Position numbers and translations under genes: made by a program. A stretch of DNA of 64,000 nucleotides from CAYNVS01 sp964400725 (GTDB lineage: Bacteria; Myxococcota_A; SURF-8; CAYNVS01): assembly GCA_964400725.1 (NCBI GenBank), contig CAYNVS010000012.1, forward strand, positions 18,880-82,879, given 5' to 3'. Below are positions 42,969 to 51,440 of the stretch, in pieces. The notes beneath the pieces are model-generated. The model was not told where the DNA came from. It worked only from the letters and a program-made list of their open reading frames with translations, and made no database searches. Each line of letters starts with the position of its first letter. Within the stretch, counting starts at the first letter, position 1.

Positions 42969-44441
42969 TTAATAAGGAAAAGCGGCTTTAGATATTAGCT
43001 CAAGCGTCCGCTTTCCGCCGATGCCGCCCTTTATAACGACGCGGTCGCCTTGCGCGTTGTAAGTCGGCTCCGCGTTGGCTCCGTCGGTTTTAAGCGTAAA
43101 TCCGGCTTCTTTGACCCAGCGCGGAAGTATTATCTGCGAGTCGCCAAGCGACTTATCCTCGTTCCATTGCATAGTAAAAGTGAGCGAGTCGTAGTCCCAG
43201 GCGAAATTTAACAATTCTCCCGAAACGACGGACGGCGCGGGGCGCAAAATCGCCTTAGCGTGCGGATGCCATCTGCCCGTGGTTTTTTCTAAAAAGCCGA
43301 AATCGCCGTTGCTTTTGGAATACATCCAAATAAAGGTTCCGGCCATTTTCTCGTCCATCGCCTTGTAAAGAACGAACAAATATTTGTCGAGGTTTGGCGT
43401 AGCCGTTTTGCCGCCCATTTCCCCGAACGCCCACGGCGTTCCCATCGCGGCGGCCATGTCGTCGAACGCGGTTACGGTGTCGATTACGGACTGGTCGTTG
43501 CCGTCGTAGTTGGTATTCAGCTCGATGCTCGTATTGTAGTAATGAGGCGCGAAAACTCCCTCATAGACGCCTTGCGGGCCAGGCATCCAGCATTGCAGGT
43601 TTGCGCTTATCAACAGAGACGGCTCGTAAAAGAACAGCCTGCCGGGTATTACCGGCGAAAGCGCGAGTGCAAATTTTTTATGGAACTCTGCCAGGTATTC
43701 GACGTCGAATTCTTCGCCGCGAGTCGAGCCGGGAAACGGCTCGTTGATGCAATCGAAGCCGATGACAAGCGGATTGCCGGCTATTTTTTCCGCGATTTTT
43801 AAGGCCGCCTTACGCTGCCTCTCCTGAAGATAGTCGCTGCGCCAAAAGGCGTCAAAACAAGCCGTTATTTCGTCGGTAAAGTAGCGCAAAAAGGCCGGAT
43901 CCGCGGATTGATACGTTTCGTAATATTTGGAGTCGCAAGCGTATTTCGGCGCGCCGTCGCCGTCAAACCCGACTCCGAAGAAATCTTGGTGCATATCGAC
44001 CATGACGTAAAGTCCCGCATCAGTTGCCAGCTTAACGTGTTTAACGACGAGGTCTATGTATTCCTGATTGTAATTCTCAAGCTCCGGTTCGATGCTTGCC
44101 CATTCGGTAGGCAGGCGCACCGCGTTAAAGCCGGATGCGGAGACGTCTATGAATGCCGCGGCGGCGGAGCCCTGTTTTTCGTCCTCAATGTCTTTTAAAA
44201 AGTTGTGCGCGACGTTTATGCCGCGCAGAATAATTGTTTGTCCCGCGGCGTTTTTAATAAATTTTCCCGTCGATGAGTAAAGCGGTTTATCCGCCGTATC
44301 GGGTTCGGCCTCTTCTTCGGCGTCCAGAACGTCTTCGTCTCCGTCGCTTTTTTCCGGGCTTTCGCAGCCTAAAAATAAAAACCCTACAAAGGCGGCAAGC
44401 GTTGCGGATAATGCGAAAATATACGTCTTTTCTAGTTTCAT
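42969..44441 (-). CDS. GH5 family glycosidase lipoprotein (endoglycoceramidase-like)
   Basis: A 490-residue lipoprotein (lipobox FLGC, Cys26) with a short Asp/Glu-rich linker. The (beta/alpha)8 GH5 domain spans about 55-395. It has VMVDMHQDFFG at 147-156, the acid/base in CINEPFPG (Glu234) and the nucleophile in FGEMGGK (Glu341). A C-terminal beta-sandwich of about 90 residues follows. The HQD context and length fit the endoglycoceramidase-like GH5 group, which cuts glycolipids or beta-glucosides. It is probably cell-surface located. Substrate is inferred. Confidence 0.9.
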   Translation of the reverse strand: MKLEKTYIFALSATLAAFVGFLFLGCESPEKSDGDEDVLDAEEEAEPDTADKPLYSSTGKFIKNAAGQTIILRGINVAHNFLKDIEDEKQGSAAAAFIDVSASGFNAVRLPTEWASIEPELENYNQEYIDLVVKHVKLATDAGLYVMVDMHQDFFGVGFDGDGAPKYACDSKYYETYQSADPAFLRYFTDEITACFDAFWRSDYLQERQRKAALKIAEKIAGNPLVIGFDCINEPFPGSTRGEEFDVEYLAEFHKKFALALSPVIPGRLFFYEPSLLISANLQCWMPGPQGVYEGVFAPHYYNTSIELNTNYDGNDQSVIDTVTAFDDMAAAMGTPWAFGEMGGKTATPNLDKYLFVLYKAMDEKMAGTFIWMYSKSNGDFGFLEKTTGRWHPHAKAILRPAPSVVSGELLNFAWDYDSLTFTMQWNEDKSLGDSQIILPRWVKEAGFTLKTDGANAEPTYNAQGDRVVIKGGIGGKRTLELISKAAFPY

Positions 44442-44450
44442 GCGGTTTCC

Positions 44451-44843
44451 TTATCTTTCTCGCATGGATGTAAGGCCGATGAAGTCGGCGGAGATGTCGT
44501 CGTCGCTGCCGCATTCCGCGTCGGGGCCGCAGCTGCGTATGATAAAGCCGTCGCGGATGAACTCTAGATGGTATTCGTTATGCCAATAATCGAGACTCGC
44601 GTCGCGCACCGCGCTGTGCATGTTTTCCTTAACCCAAGCGGCGTAATCGGACGGAAACGACTGTCGGCCTTGATAGAAAACTATTAGCTGGTCGCGCTGA
44701 GCGTTGACTTCCATTTGCACCATCGCGCTCATTCCCCAATTCGCGACTGCCTGAAGGTTCTTTTGCACGTCTTCGCTGAAAACGCCGACGACGGCGGCCA
44801 GCGGCGCGACCTTTAACAACAGTTTAAAAAGGAAGCCCATCAT
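44451..44843 (-). CDS. GspG-like C-terminal domain protein with N-terminal membrane helix
   Basis: Start chosen at ATG 44843 (130 residues), where ATGA overlaps the stop of the cNMP-domain gene and a GGGGGTGG stretch lies upstream. An N-terminal hydrophobic helix (about 3-24) is followed by a soluble domain of pseudopilin GspG type: a YPSDY-like turn (FPSDYAAW), DYWHNEYHLE and the terminal IRSCGPDAECGSDDDI, resembling the Ca-binding SxGxDxxxGTDDDI end. The prepilin cleavage motif (G-FTLIE) is absent, so it is probably not a processed pseudopilin. It may work with the coupled membrane protein. Confidence 0.75.
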   Translation of the reverse strand: MMGFLFKLLLKVAPLAAVVGVFSEDVQKNLQAVANWGMSAMVQMEVNAQRDQLIVFYQGRQSFPSDYAAWVKENMHSAVRDASLDYWHNEYHLEFIRDGFIIRSCGPDAECGSDDDISADFIGLTSMRER

Positions 44844-46900
44844 ACCACCCCCTTCCACTGCGCGCGGGTTCGGGCTTTCATTTCAAGCATTGAGCCGAAC
44901 TCTACGTTGGAAAGAGCAAGTTCGATGAACTGCGCCCTTGTAATGGAAAGAAGCGTCGTCTTTTGCGTGGCGACAATTGTGGCCGTACGCGGAACGTTGG
45001 CTATGAGGGCTATTTCGCCGAAATAATCCCCTTGTTTCAGCCTGCCGACCTCCTTGCCGTCGATAACCGCCTTAACTTCTCCTTCTTTTATAATATAAAA
45101 GCTGTCGGCGTTTTGGTCGCCTTGAGAAATTATAGTGTCTCCTTCCGCCGCCCAGATTTCCTCGCTGGACGACGCGAGACGGTATAGTTGCGACGGGGAA
45201 AGGCCGGACATGAATTTTACTCCGTGCAAAAGCTGAAGCCTCCGAAGCAGCGAAGTGAACCTCTTGCCGCCGGAGTCGGCCTTGTTTACCATGTAGTTGA
45301 AGCTGTCTTTTGACATTGCGAGAACGGAGAGCGGTTTGGCCGCTCTGACGGTGGCGGTGCGGACGCAGTCCTGCAAAAGCGCGATTTCTCCGAACCCGTC
45401 GCCGAATGAGAGCCTCGCCACTTTTTCCACCGCGCCCGAAGGTCTCTCATACTCAACTACCGCCTCTCCCTCGGCGATGATGAAGAACTCCGAACCGGGT
45501 TCGCCTTGCTTCACCACGACGTCGCCGGCTTGGTAGGCGCGGACGTTGATATGCTTGGCGATTTGCTCCATCTCCTCGACGCTGAATACCTGAAGAAGCG
45601 GCTGACTCGCCAGAAGATCGGGGCCTTCCTCGCCCCACAACGGCCTGTTTTGAGGCTTTCTTCGCAATAGCGGCGAAATGGAGCCGGTTATCGGATGAAA
45701 AATCATGCGGGCAATAAAGAAGGCGGCGGTCAGCCCGGCCGCAAGCATCGGCAGAACAAGCAAGGCGAGCAATACCGCGCCCGAAACGTAGTCGAGCGTC
45801 TCTTTGGTTTGAAAAAGGCTTGAAACCTGAGGGGAAAAACGCCTGAACGCTAGGCCGGTAAGATGAAAGGCTCCAGCAAGCCACGAAATTACATAAAGCG
45901 CGTATCCGAATACCGCTTGCATTTCCCCTTTCGGCAAAGGCTTGAAGAGTCCGGACAACATTTTTTTGGTAAGGTACGAAACGCCGTGCAGCCGAAGCTC
46001 CTCGTTGCGGGAAACCGACTGCGCAAGCCGCGCAAAGTCTGAGTTGAAGAATGGAGAGAGCGATACGGCGAGAGTTGCAGCCGAAGCAATAATTACGCAC
46101 GATACGAACGGAGAGGCGAAAGGAAGTCTTTGTCCTGCGTAAAGAGCGACGCCTACCATAACCAGCGGCGACGCGATCGAAGAAAGCGAGAGAGCGATTC
46201 GTCCGCGGCTTCCGGCCATTGCGATGTCGGAGACGTCAACGTAGAAACCCGGAATGCAAAAAGCGCGCAGAGCGAATCCAGCGCCGTTTATTTTGCAGCC
46301 TACCGCCTGAAGCGCAAGCGCGCGCGAAATCTCGCGCCACAACGCAGAGACGGCAAACGCGCCCCATAGAAGAGGCGCAAAAAGCCGAATGCCGCTGAAG
46401 TTGAACAAAATCGGGTTTCCAGTCTGCGGAGATAGCGCGCTGGCGAAAAGCCCTAAAGCGCAAAGAAAGAACCCTATCACCGTCGCGGGAAATACGACGT
46501 CGAGAGCGAAAATTCTTTCTACGGCCTTCGATTTGATCGACAGTTTAGGCGGCTTGTATTCGGGAACGTACGGGTTGAGGTTTTTAAACTGCTCTATTTC
46601 CGCGGGCGCGTTGCATAAGAAACCGGCGTTTGCCAGCGCGGCGATCATTTCGATGATTTCCAGCAGCAGTATGCGCCCCGTTCGTTTATGCGCCGCAACG
46701 GCGAAATCTTGAACGGAATGAGCTCCATCCATCATTTCAAGAATCGGCGTAAGAGGAAGCGGAATTTCTACGTATTTCCCATCGTGCTCTACCGTAACGC
46801 TCGTGCCGTCCACCACGGACGACCGAAATTCCGCGGTAATTTTGGGCATTATTCCGAATAAGGGTTGAACGTCTTTATCATTTTGCCGAGAGATAGTCAT
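44840..46900 (-). CDS. PqqD-like / degenerate M50 membrane protein with two cNMP-binding domains
   Basis: A 686-residue protein. Residues about 45-95 look like a PqqD-like winged helix. The region 130-405 is polytopic and resembles M50 (site-2-protease-like) proteins, keeping the PGFYVDVSD element at 217-225. The HExxH zinc motif reads REISR at 189-193, and the second M50 metal motif is replaced by FFNSDF, so it looks proteolytically dead. Two CAP-type cNMP domains follow (about 436-545 and 555-665), both with good phosphate-binding cassettes (FGEIALLQDCVRTAT, FGEIALIANVPRTAT). It could couple cyclic-nucleotide sensing to a membrane process. It overlaps the GspG-like gene by 4 nt. Confidence 0.85.
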   Translation of the reverse strand: MTISRQNDKDVQPLFGIMPKITAEFRSSVVDGTSVTVEHDGKYVEIPLPLTPILEMMDGAHSVQDFAVAAHKRTGRILLLEIIEMIAALANAGFLCNAPAEIEQFKNLNPYVPEYKPPKLSIKSKAVERIFALDVVFPATVIGFFLCALGLFASALSPQTGNPILFNFSGIRLFAPLLWGAFAVSALWREISRALALQAVGCKINGAGFALRAFCIPGFYVDVSDIAMAGSRGRIALSLSSIASPLVMVGVALYAGQRLPFASPFVSCVIIASAATLAVSLSPFFNSDFARLAQSVSRNEELRLHGVSYLTKKMLSGLFKPLPKGEMQAVFGYALYVISWLAGAFHLTGLAFRRFSPQVSSLFQTKETLDYVSGAVLLALLVLPMLAAGLTAAFFIARMIFHPITGSISPLLRRKPQNRPLWGEEGPDLLASQPLLQVFSVEEMEQIAKHINVRAYQAGDVVVKQGEPGSEFFIIAEGEAVVEYERPSGAVEKVARLSFGDGFGEIALLQDCVRTATVRAAKPLSVLAMSKDSFNYMVNKADSGGKRFTSLLRRLQLLHGVKFMSGLSPSQLYRLASSSEEIWAAEGDTIISQGDQNADSFYIIKEGEVKAVIDGKEVGRLKQGDYFGEIALIANVPRTATIVATQKTTLLSITRAQFIELALSNVEFGSMLEMKARTRAQWKGVV

Positions 46901-46946
46901 TTTCTCCTCGTACCAGCGGGCTGATGCAAACTATTTACCAATATTG

Positions 46947-46975
46947 ATTATTCTGTGAAAACGCGCTTGTGTCAA
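46947..46975 (-). promoter_or_regulatory. Strong promoter for the cNMP-domain gene
   Basis: On the minus strand TTGACA (46975-46970), a 17-bp spacer and AATAAT (46952-46947) lie about 50 bp upstream of ATG 46900. Confidence 0.7.
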
Positions 46976-47081
46976 TTTTATTGAAAATTTAAAAGAGTTA
47001 CGGCAATATCAATTTTATTTTGCGGCTTGCCTTTGAAGTTCAATTAGGCATAATAAAAAAGTATAAGGGAGGTTTTGTAAA

Positions 47082-48896
47082 ATGAATTATTATTCACTTA
47101 ACGGCGCAGGCGGCAAAATATTTGCAAGCGCGGCTGCCGCCTTGGCGTTCACGCTAATCATATTATACGCGCTCGATTACGGCGCCTTGGCAAAAGACAA
47201 ACATTCGGCGATGGATAACTTTTCGTCCCTATGCGAAAAATATGCGGAATCGGACGAAGCCGGAAAAGCGAAGCTGCTGAACTCGATAGAAGACGCGCTG
47301 GACGCGCTGACGCAGACGGAAATTGCTCCGCTTGTAAAAGCGTCTCCATACGACCCTCCGATTACGCAATTAATACTTATGAAATCGGCGTTGTCGGCGT
47401 TTCATAAAGGAGATTTCAACAAAGCGCAATCCGCGCTCGAAAAATTCAACGGCGTTTGCGTTCCGAACTGCGGCAAAAAAGAAGCGGCCTCAGAAATGAT
47501 GAAAAAAATCGAGGCTATCAATTCGCCCGACGCGTCTGCGGTAGGCGTCGTGCTGCCTCTCTCAGGCCCTTACGCAGAAGTGGGCGAAAGAATAAGGCAG
47601 TCCATTCAAATGGCTTTGGGCATGCTTCCGCCTCTTAAAGCCGATTCTGACGCGGCCAAGGAGAAGCAGAGCGAAGGAAAGCCGGCGGATGCTGCGGGAA
47701 AAGCCGATTCCGAAGAAAAGAAACAAGACGACGCTTCGGCGGTCGAGCTGAAAGTGTTTTTCTGCGACGACAAATCGACTCCTGAAGGAGGCGGCGACTG
47801 CGTGGACGAGCTTGTTTTCAAAAACAGAGTTTCGGCAATACTCGGCCCCGTGTCGAACGCCAGCTCTTTCAACGCCGCGGCGCGCGCGCAGTTTTTAAAT
47901 ACGCCCATATTTGTTTTCGCGATGGCCGACGGCGTCGGCGAGTTGGGCGACAAGGTTTTTCGGTTCGCGCTTTCGATGAAGCGGCAGGCGGAATTTATGG
48001 CCGAATACGCCGTTAAAACCCTCGGATACCGCAAGTTTGCCGTGATTTACCCGTCCAACCAATACGGCGTAACAATGATGAACTATTTCTGGGACGCGGC
48101 TACGGCGGCGGGTAAAAGCCTCGAAGGAAAACCGCAGGTAATTTTTACCGCAGCCGAAACTTACTTGGACGGCACGACCGACTACATTTCGCTCGTCAGA
48201 GGCATCGTGGAACGCGCCAAGAGCAAAGCTCTGGTCGGCGAGAAAAGGGGTTTTTCAAAAAAGAAAAAAAAGGACGACGACTCGTTCACCGTCGCGCTGC
48301 CTGATTTCGACGCGGTATTCATTCCCGACTTTCCGCAGCAGGTCAGCATGATACTTCCGGCGTTCGCATATGTCGGCGTAGAGTTTTACACGACGAAGGA
48401 AGGGAGGCTTCAAACTCTTAAAAAACGCGCCCGCAAGGACGGTATCGAACCCAGATTGGTTCGTTTCATGGGGCCGGCGTCGTGGAACAGCCAGAAGCTG
48501 ATAGACAGAGCCTCAAAGTATATAGACGACGCGCTTTTCTGCGACGGATTTCTCCCCTCGGACGACTCTCCTGCGACGCAGGCTTTCTCCGACGAATATC
48601 TCAAACGATTCGATAGAATTCCTTTGCCGATGGACGCGTACGCATTTGACGCTGCGAACTACGTAAAAGACGCGCTCGCAAAACTGGCGAAAAAGAAATC
48701 GAAGAGCAAAGAAGATTTGCTTAACATTCTTCGCTCCGGCGCGGAAACGGTCGGAGTCAGCGGAAAGTTCAAATTTGACAAAAACGGCGAAATAATAAAA
48801 GATTTGATATTGCTGAGCGCGCAAAAAGGCGAAATAGTTAAAGCTCCGCCGCCGCCGAAAGAAGAGACTTCGCCGCAGACGAACGAGGAAAATTAA
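47082..48896 (+). CDS. Periplasmic type I ligand-binding protein (LpoA/Peripla_BP_6-like)
   Basis: A 604-residue protein with an N-terminal signal or anchor (about 10-35). A helical, TPR-like region spans about 45-145. The type I periplasmic-binding fold runs from about 152 (VGVVLPLSGPYAEVGERIRQSIQMAL) to 590. Elements such as AILGPVSN, FAVIYPSNQYG and FDAVFIPDFPQQ are typical. TPR followed by a binding fold is the layout of the penicillin-binding-protein activator LpoA. It contains a Lys/Glu/Ala low-complexity insert (about 190-230) and ends in a Pro-rich tail. Either PBP activation or ligand sensing is possible. Confidence 0.82.
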   Translation: MNYYSLNGAGGKIFASAAAALAFTLIILYALDYGALAKDKHSAMDNFSSLCEKYAESDEAGKAKLLNSIEDALDALTQTEIAPLVKASPYDPPITQLILMKSALSAFHKGDFNKAQSALEKFNGVCVPNCGKKEAASEMMKKIEAINSPDASAVGVVLPLSGPYAEVGERIRQSIQMALGMLPPLKADSDAAKEKQSEGKPADAAGKADSEEKKQDDASAVELKVFFCDDKSTPEGGGDCVDELVFKNRVSAILGPVSNASSFNAAARAQFLNTPIFVFAMADGVGELGDKVFRFALSMKRQAEFMAEYAVKTLGYRKFAVIYPSNQYGVTMMNYFWDAATAAGKSLEGKPQVIFTAAETYLDGTTDYISLVRGIVERAKSKALVGEKRGFSKKKKKDDDSFTVALPDFDAVFIPDFPQQVSMILPAFAYVGVEFYTTKEGRLQTLKKRARKDGIEPRLVRFMGPASWNSQKLIDRASKYIDDALFCDGFLPSDDSPATQAFSDEYLKRFDRIPLPMDAYAFDAANYVKDALAKLAKKKSKSKEDLLNILRSGAETVGVSGKFKFDKNGEIIKDLILLSAQKGEIVKAPPPPKEETSPQTNEEN

Positions 48897-48926
48897 CGCC
48901 GTAAGCGCTTTAAAGGAATTAATAAC

Positions 48927-49403
48927 ATGACGGATCAAGACGCCGTAAAATGTCCCCGCTGCGGTTTTTTGCAGGCGCGAACCGATAACTGCGGCAAGTG
49001 CGGCCTTTTCTTTGCGAAATGGCGCGGAGTTTACACAATTTTAGCCGAAATCGACGATCCTTCGGTGCGCGAGATAGTCGGACGGATGTGGGACGGTTTG
49101 AAAAACGATTTCGAAAATAAAAAGCTGCACGAGGAATTTTTGGAATTCTGCGACGCCAACGAAATACTGGACGTTTCAGCGTCGCTTTACCGGATGTACA
49201 TGGTTGACTTTCCCGACTCGCCGAACGCGGCGGATTTTTTAAAGAAAATTATTTTTCTTGCCCAGCAGCGCATGGAGCGTCTGCAAAAAAAGACTCTGCG
49301 CGACGCAAGACGCGCCAAACTTATAAAATGGACGGTCGTCGCCGTTACTCTAAGCGGCTTTATGTTGATATTTCTATGGATTTATAAAACGCTCCCCAAA
49401 TAG
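48927..49403 (+). CDS. Zinc-ribbon protein with C-terminal membrane anchor
   Basis: A 158-residue protein. A zinc ribbon (CPRCG at 9-13, CGKCG at 22-26, followed by LFFAKWRG) leads to a helical middle (about 40-120) and a single C-terminal TM (WTVVAVTLSGFMLIFLWIY). No family is recognised. It follows the LpoA-like gene by 30 bp and is probably in the same operon. Confidence 0.78.
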   Translation: MTDQDAVKCPRCGFLQARTDNCGKCGLFFAKWRGVYTILAEIDDPSVREIVGRMWDGLKNDFENKKLHEEFLEFCDANEILDVSASLYRMYMVDFPDSPNAADFLKKIIFLAQQRMERLQKKTLRDARRAKLIKWTVVAVTLSGFMLIFLWIYKTLPK

Positions 49404-49698
49404 CGGCTTGAGAATAAACAAAAATCGCCGGGGGGACGGGCGCGCGCCAAAACGGATAAACCGAGTATTGGTCAGTTTTCAAAACCCGCCCTTTTTCCGG
49501 CTTCAGCTTTTAATTTTTATCTTAAACAGCGTTCAATCCGGCTTGTCTTACGCTCGTTTTTAAGTTATTATTTTTTATCGCCTCGATAAGAAAACTTAAC
49601 CCATCTAAGAATTTTCTTCCTTGTTTTTCGGACGCCCGCGTCCGGGTTATTATTCGCTAAAAAGAGTTCGCTTTTAAAACGCAGGAAAGGTCGTCGGC

Positions 49699-50256
49699 AT
49701 GGTTAAAATTACAAACAGATTTATGATAAATTCCGAGCAATTCGTTAAGACGCATTACGGCGCTTCGGGCTGGCGCAACTTATTGCCGACGCTGGAAAAA
49801 CAGACTCAAAATTACTACGATAAAAAAATCGACCCGAAGGAATACGTCGATTTTACGATGGTGTCAGACGTGCTGAAAGCCGTCGAGCGCCAATTTGCGG
49901 AAAAAAGCCCTAGCGTGCTTTTCGATTTAGGACTGCACAACAGCGAAAAAGATCTCTCCGCCACGCAGAAGCTGGTAATGCGTTTTATCTCGGTAGAATG
50001 GGTGCTTAAGCTGGCGGCGATACTATGGAAACAACGCGTCGTCAACGGCGGAACGATAAGCATAGAAAGACGCGGAGAAGGAAACGTGCTGGCGAAAGTG
50101 AAAGACTTCGAGACGCCGACTAGCCAATGGTGGAAATATCTCGCCGGCTGGTTCTGCTGCGCGATACGATTTTCCGGCGGCAAAAACGTAAAGGTAGAAT
50201 GGATTAGAGGCGGAGACGGGAAAACTCCGGCGGAGTTTGACGCGAAATGGGAGTAA
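49699..50256 (+). CDS. DUF2378/V4R-like protein
   Basis: A 185-residue soluble protein. The pattern (an N-terminal FVKTHYGASGWRNLLPTL segment, a mid segment RFISVEWVLKLAAILWKQ, then WWKYLAGWFCCAIRFSGGKNVKVEW near the C-terminus) matches the TIGR02265/DUF2378 layout of small Myxococcus proteins related to the heme-NO/V4R fold. The function of that family is not established. It lies 26 bp before a lipase gene. The family call is from pattern only. Confidence 0.65.
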   Translation: MVKITNRFMINSEQFVKTHYGASGWRNLLPTLEKQTQNYYDKKIDPKEYVDFTMVSDVLKAVERQFAEKSPSVLFDLGLHNSEKDLSATQKLVMRFISVEWVLKLAAILWKQRVVNGGTISIERRGEGNVLAKVKDFETPTSQWWKYLAGWFCCAIRFSGGKNVKVEWIRGGDGKTPAEFDAKWE

Positions 50257-50282
50257 CTCTTTAAAAAAGAATAGAGGAATCT

Positions 50283-51059
50283 ATGGCGGATTTGAAGGAA
50301 ATGCTGAAGGCGGCGGGGAAAGCTACGGGCAAGGCTGGAGCGTTCGTCGGCAAGAAGGCGGTAGAATACTACAAAGCCGTTGACCCCGACGTAATTCGCC
50401 ACGTCGCTCAACTTCCGCTTCTTTCATACTGTTTGTTCGTTGGCCGCGAGGAGGAGATAGATCCCGGCATTTCGGATGGAAAGCCTCCGATTATTTTCGT
50501 TCACGGCCTCGGCGGCAACAGGGGGAATTTCCTTCTTATGGCATGGTATATGGGAATGATGGGACGCTCTCGCAGCTATAAAATAAGTTTCGGGCCGGGA
50601 CAAACGCTCGACGAAATGGCCGCCGCGCTGGCGTCGTTTATACGCAAGGTTAAAAAGCGCACGGAGGAGCCGCAGGTCGAAATAGTCGCGCACAGTCTCG
50701 GCGGGCTTACGGCGCGCATGGCGGTTTGCGAACATCGGGCGGCCTCAAGCGTAAAAACGCTGATAACGCTGGGCTCTCCGCACAAAGGCACTTACTCCGC
50801 GCGCTATGGAAACACGAGCGTAATCAAAGACTTGCGCCCCGACAGCGAACTGATAAAACGGCTAAATTCCAAGCCGTTCCCGAAGAAAACGCGGCTAGTC
50901 GCGTTTTTCAGTAAGAACGACGTTTTTATACTGCCGCCGGAGAACGCATGCTTAGAGGACGCGGAAAATGTCGAGGTGACGCCTTTTACGCATTACAGTT
51001 ATTTAATAGACCCTAAATGCTGGGCAGCCGTATATAAAATTTTAGAAGAAAAGAAATAA
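50283..51059 (+). CDS. Alpha/beta-hydrolase, triacylglycerol lipase-like
   Basis: A 258-residue protein without a clear signal peptide. It has the oxyanion HGLGGNRGNF segment, the nucleophile elbow AHSLGG, a GSPHKG lid region, and likely acid and base residues in SKNDVFI and THYSYL. It is close to LipA/PGAP1-like bacterial lipases with an HG(L/G) motif. It has an amphipathic N-terminal helix (about 1-30). The substrate is probably an ester or lipid. Confidence 0.87.
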   Translation: MADLKEMLKAAGKATGKAGAFVGKKAVEYYKAVDPDVIRHVAQLPLLSYCLFVGREEEIDPGISDGKPPIIFVHGLGGNRGNFLLMAWYMGMMGRSRSYKISFGPGQTLDEMAAALASFIRKVKKRTEEPQVEIVAHSLGGLTARMAVCEHRAASSVKTLITLGSPHKGTYSARYGNTSVIKDLRPDSELIKRLNSKPFPKKTRLVAFFSKNDVFILPPENACLEDAENVEVTPFTHYSYLIDPKCWAAVYKILEEKK

Positions 51060-51374
51060 AATATCTCTGATTTTGATTTTTGATAATTCCGCGAGATGGC
51101 GATTGGTCGCCCGACTGAACTAAAACAATCTCGGCGCTTACGAGACGAGCTATTAACGTTCAATTACTTCGGGATTTTTGAAAAGAAATAATATCTATTT
51201 TAGACGCATGCGCTTTCCTCTGCTTTCTAATTTCTAAGAGTCATCCTCGGTTTTATCTATAAACTAAAACTTAGAATCATCTCAGATATTAGCCTGAAGG
51301 GGAGCCCCTTATTAGGAATAACCATTCAACCGCTTTGGCGCGGCGGTAAATTTAAACAATTCCTATAAATTCGC
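51060..51374. other. Intergenic region with one small palindrome
   Basis: There is no gene signal here. AAGGGG-AG-CCCCTT at 51297-51310 is a 14-bp near-perfect palindrome, too tight to be a normal terminator; it may be an operator or chance. Confidence 0.4.
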
Positions 51375-51403
51375 TTGACATTTGCGGCAACAAGCGTTAT
51401 AAA
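51375..51403 (+). promoter_or_regulatory. Consensus promoter of the cysE-isc operon
   Basis: TTGACA (51375-51380), a 17-bp spacer and TATAAA (51398-51403) form one of the strongest promoters in the window. It lies within an upstream extension of the cysE frame, which shows that the extension is not translated. Confidence 0.8.
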
Positions 51404-51440
51404 ATCTATAGCTTTTGTAGGAAATGACGATGAGGCAGAT

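Noticed and set aside
51297..51310. Palindrome AAGGGG-AG-CCCCTT as a terminator
   Set aside because: A 2-nt centre cannot form a stable RNA hairpin loop without opening base pairs, and no T tract follows.
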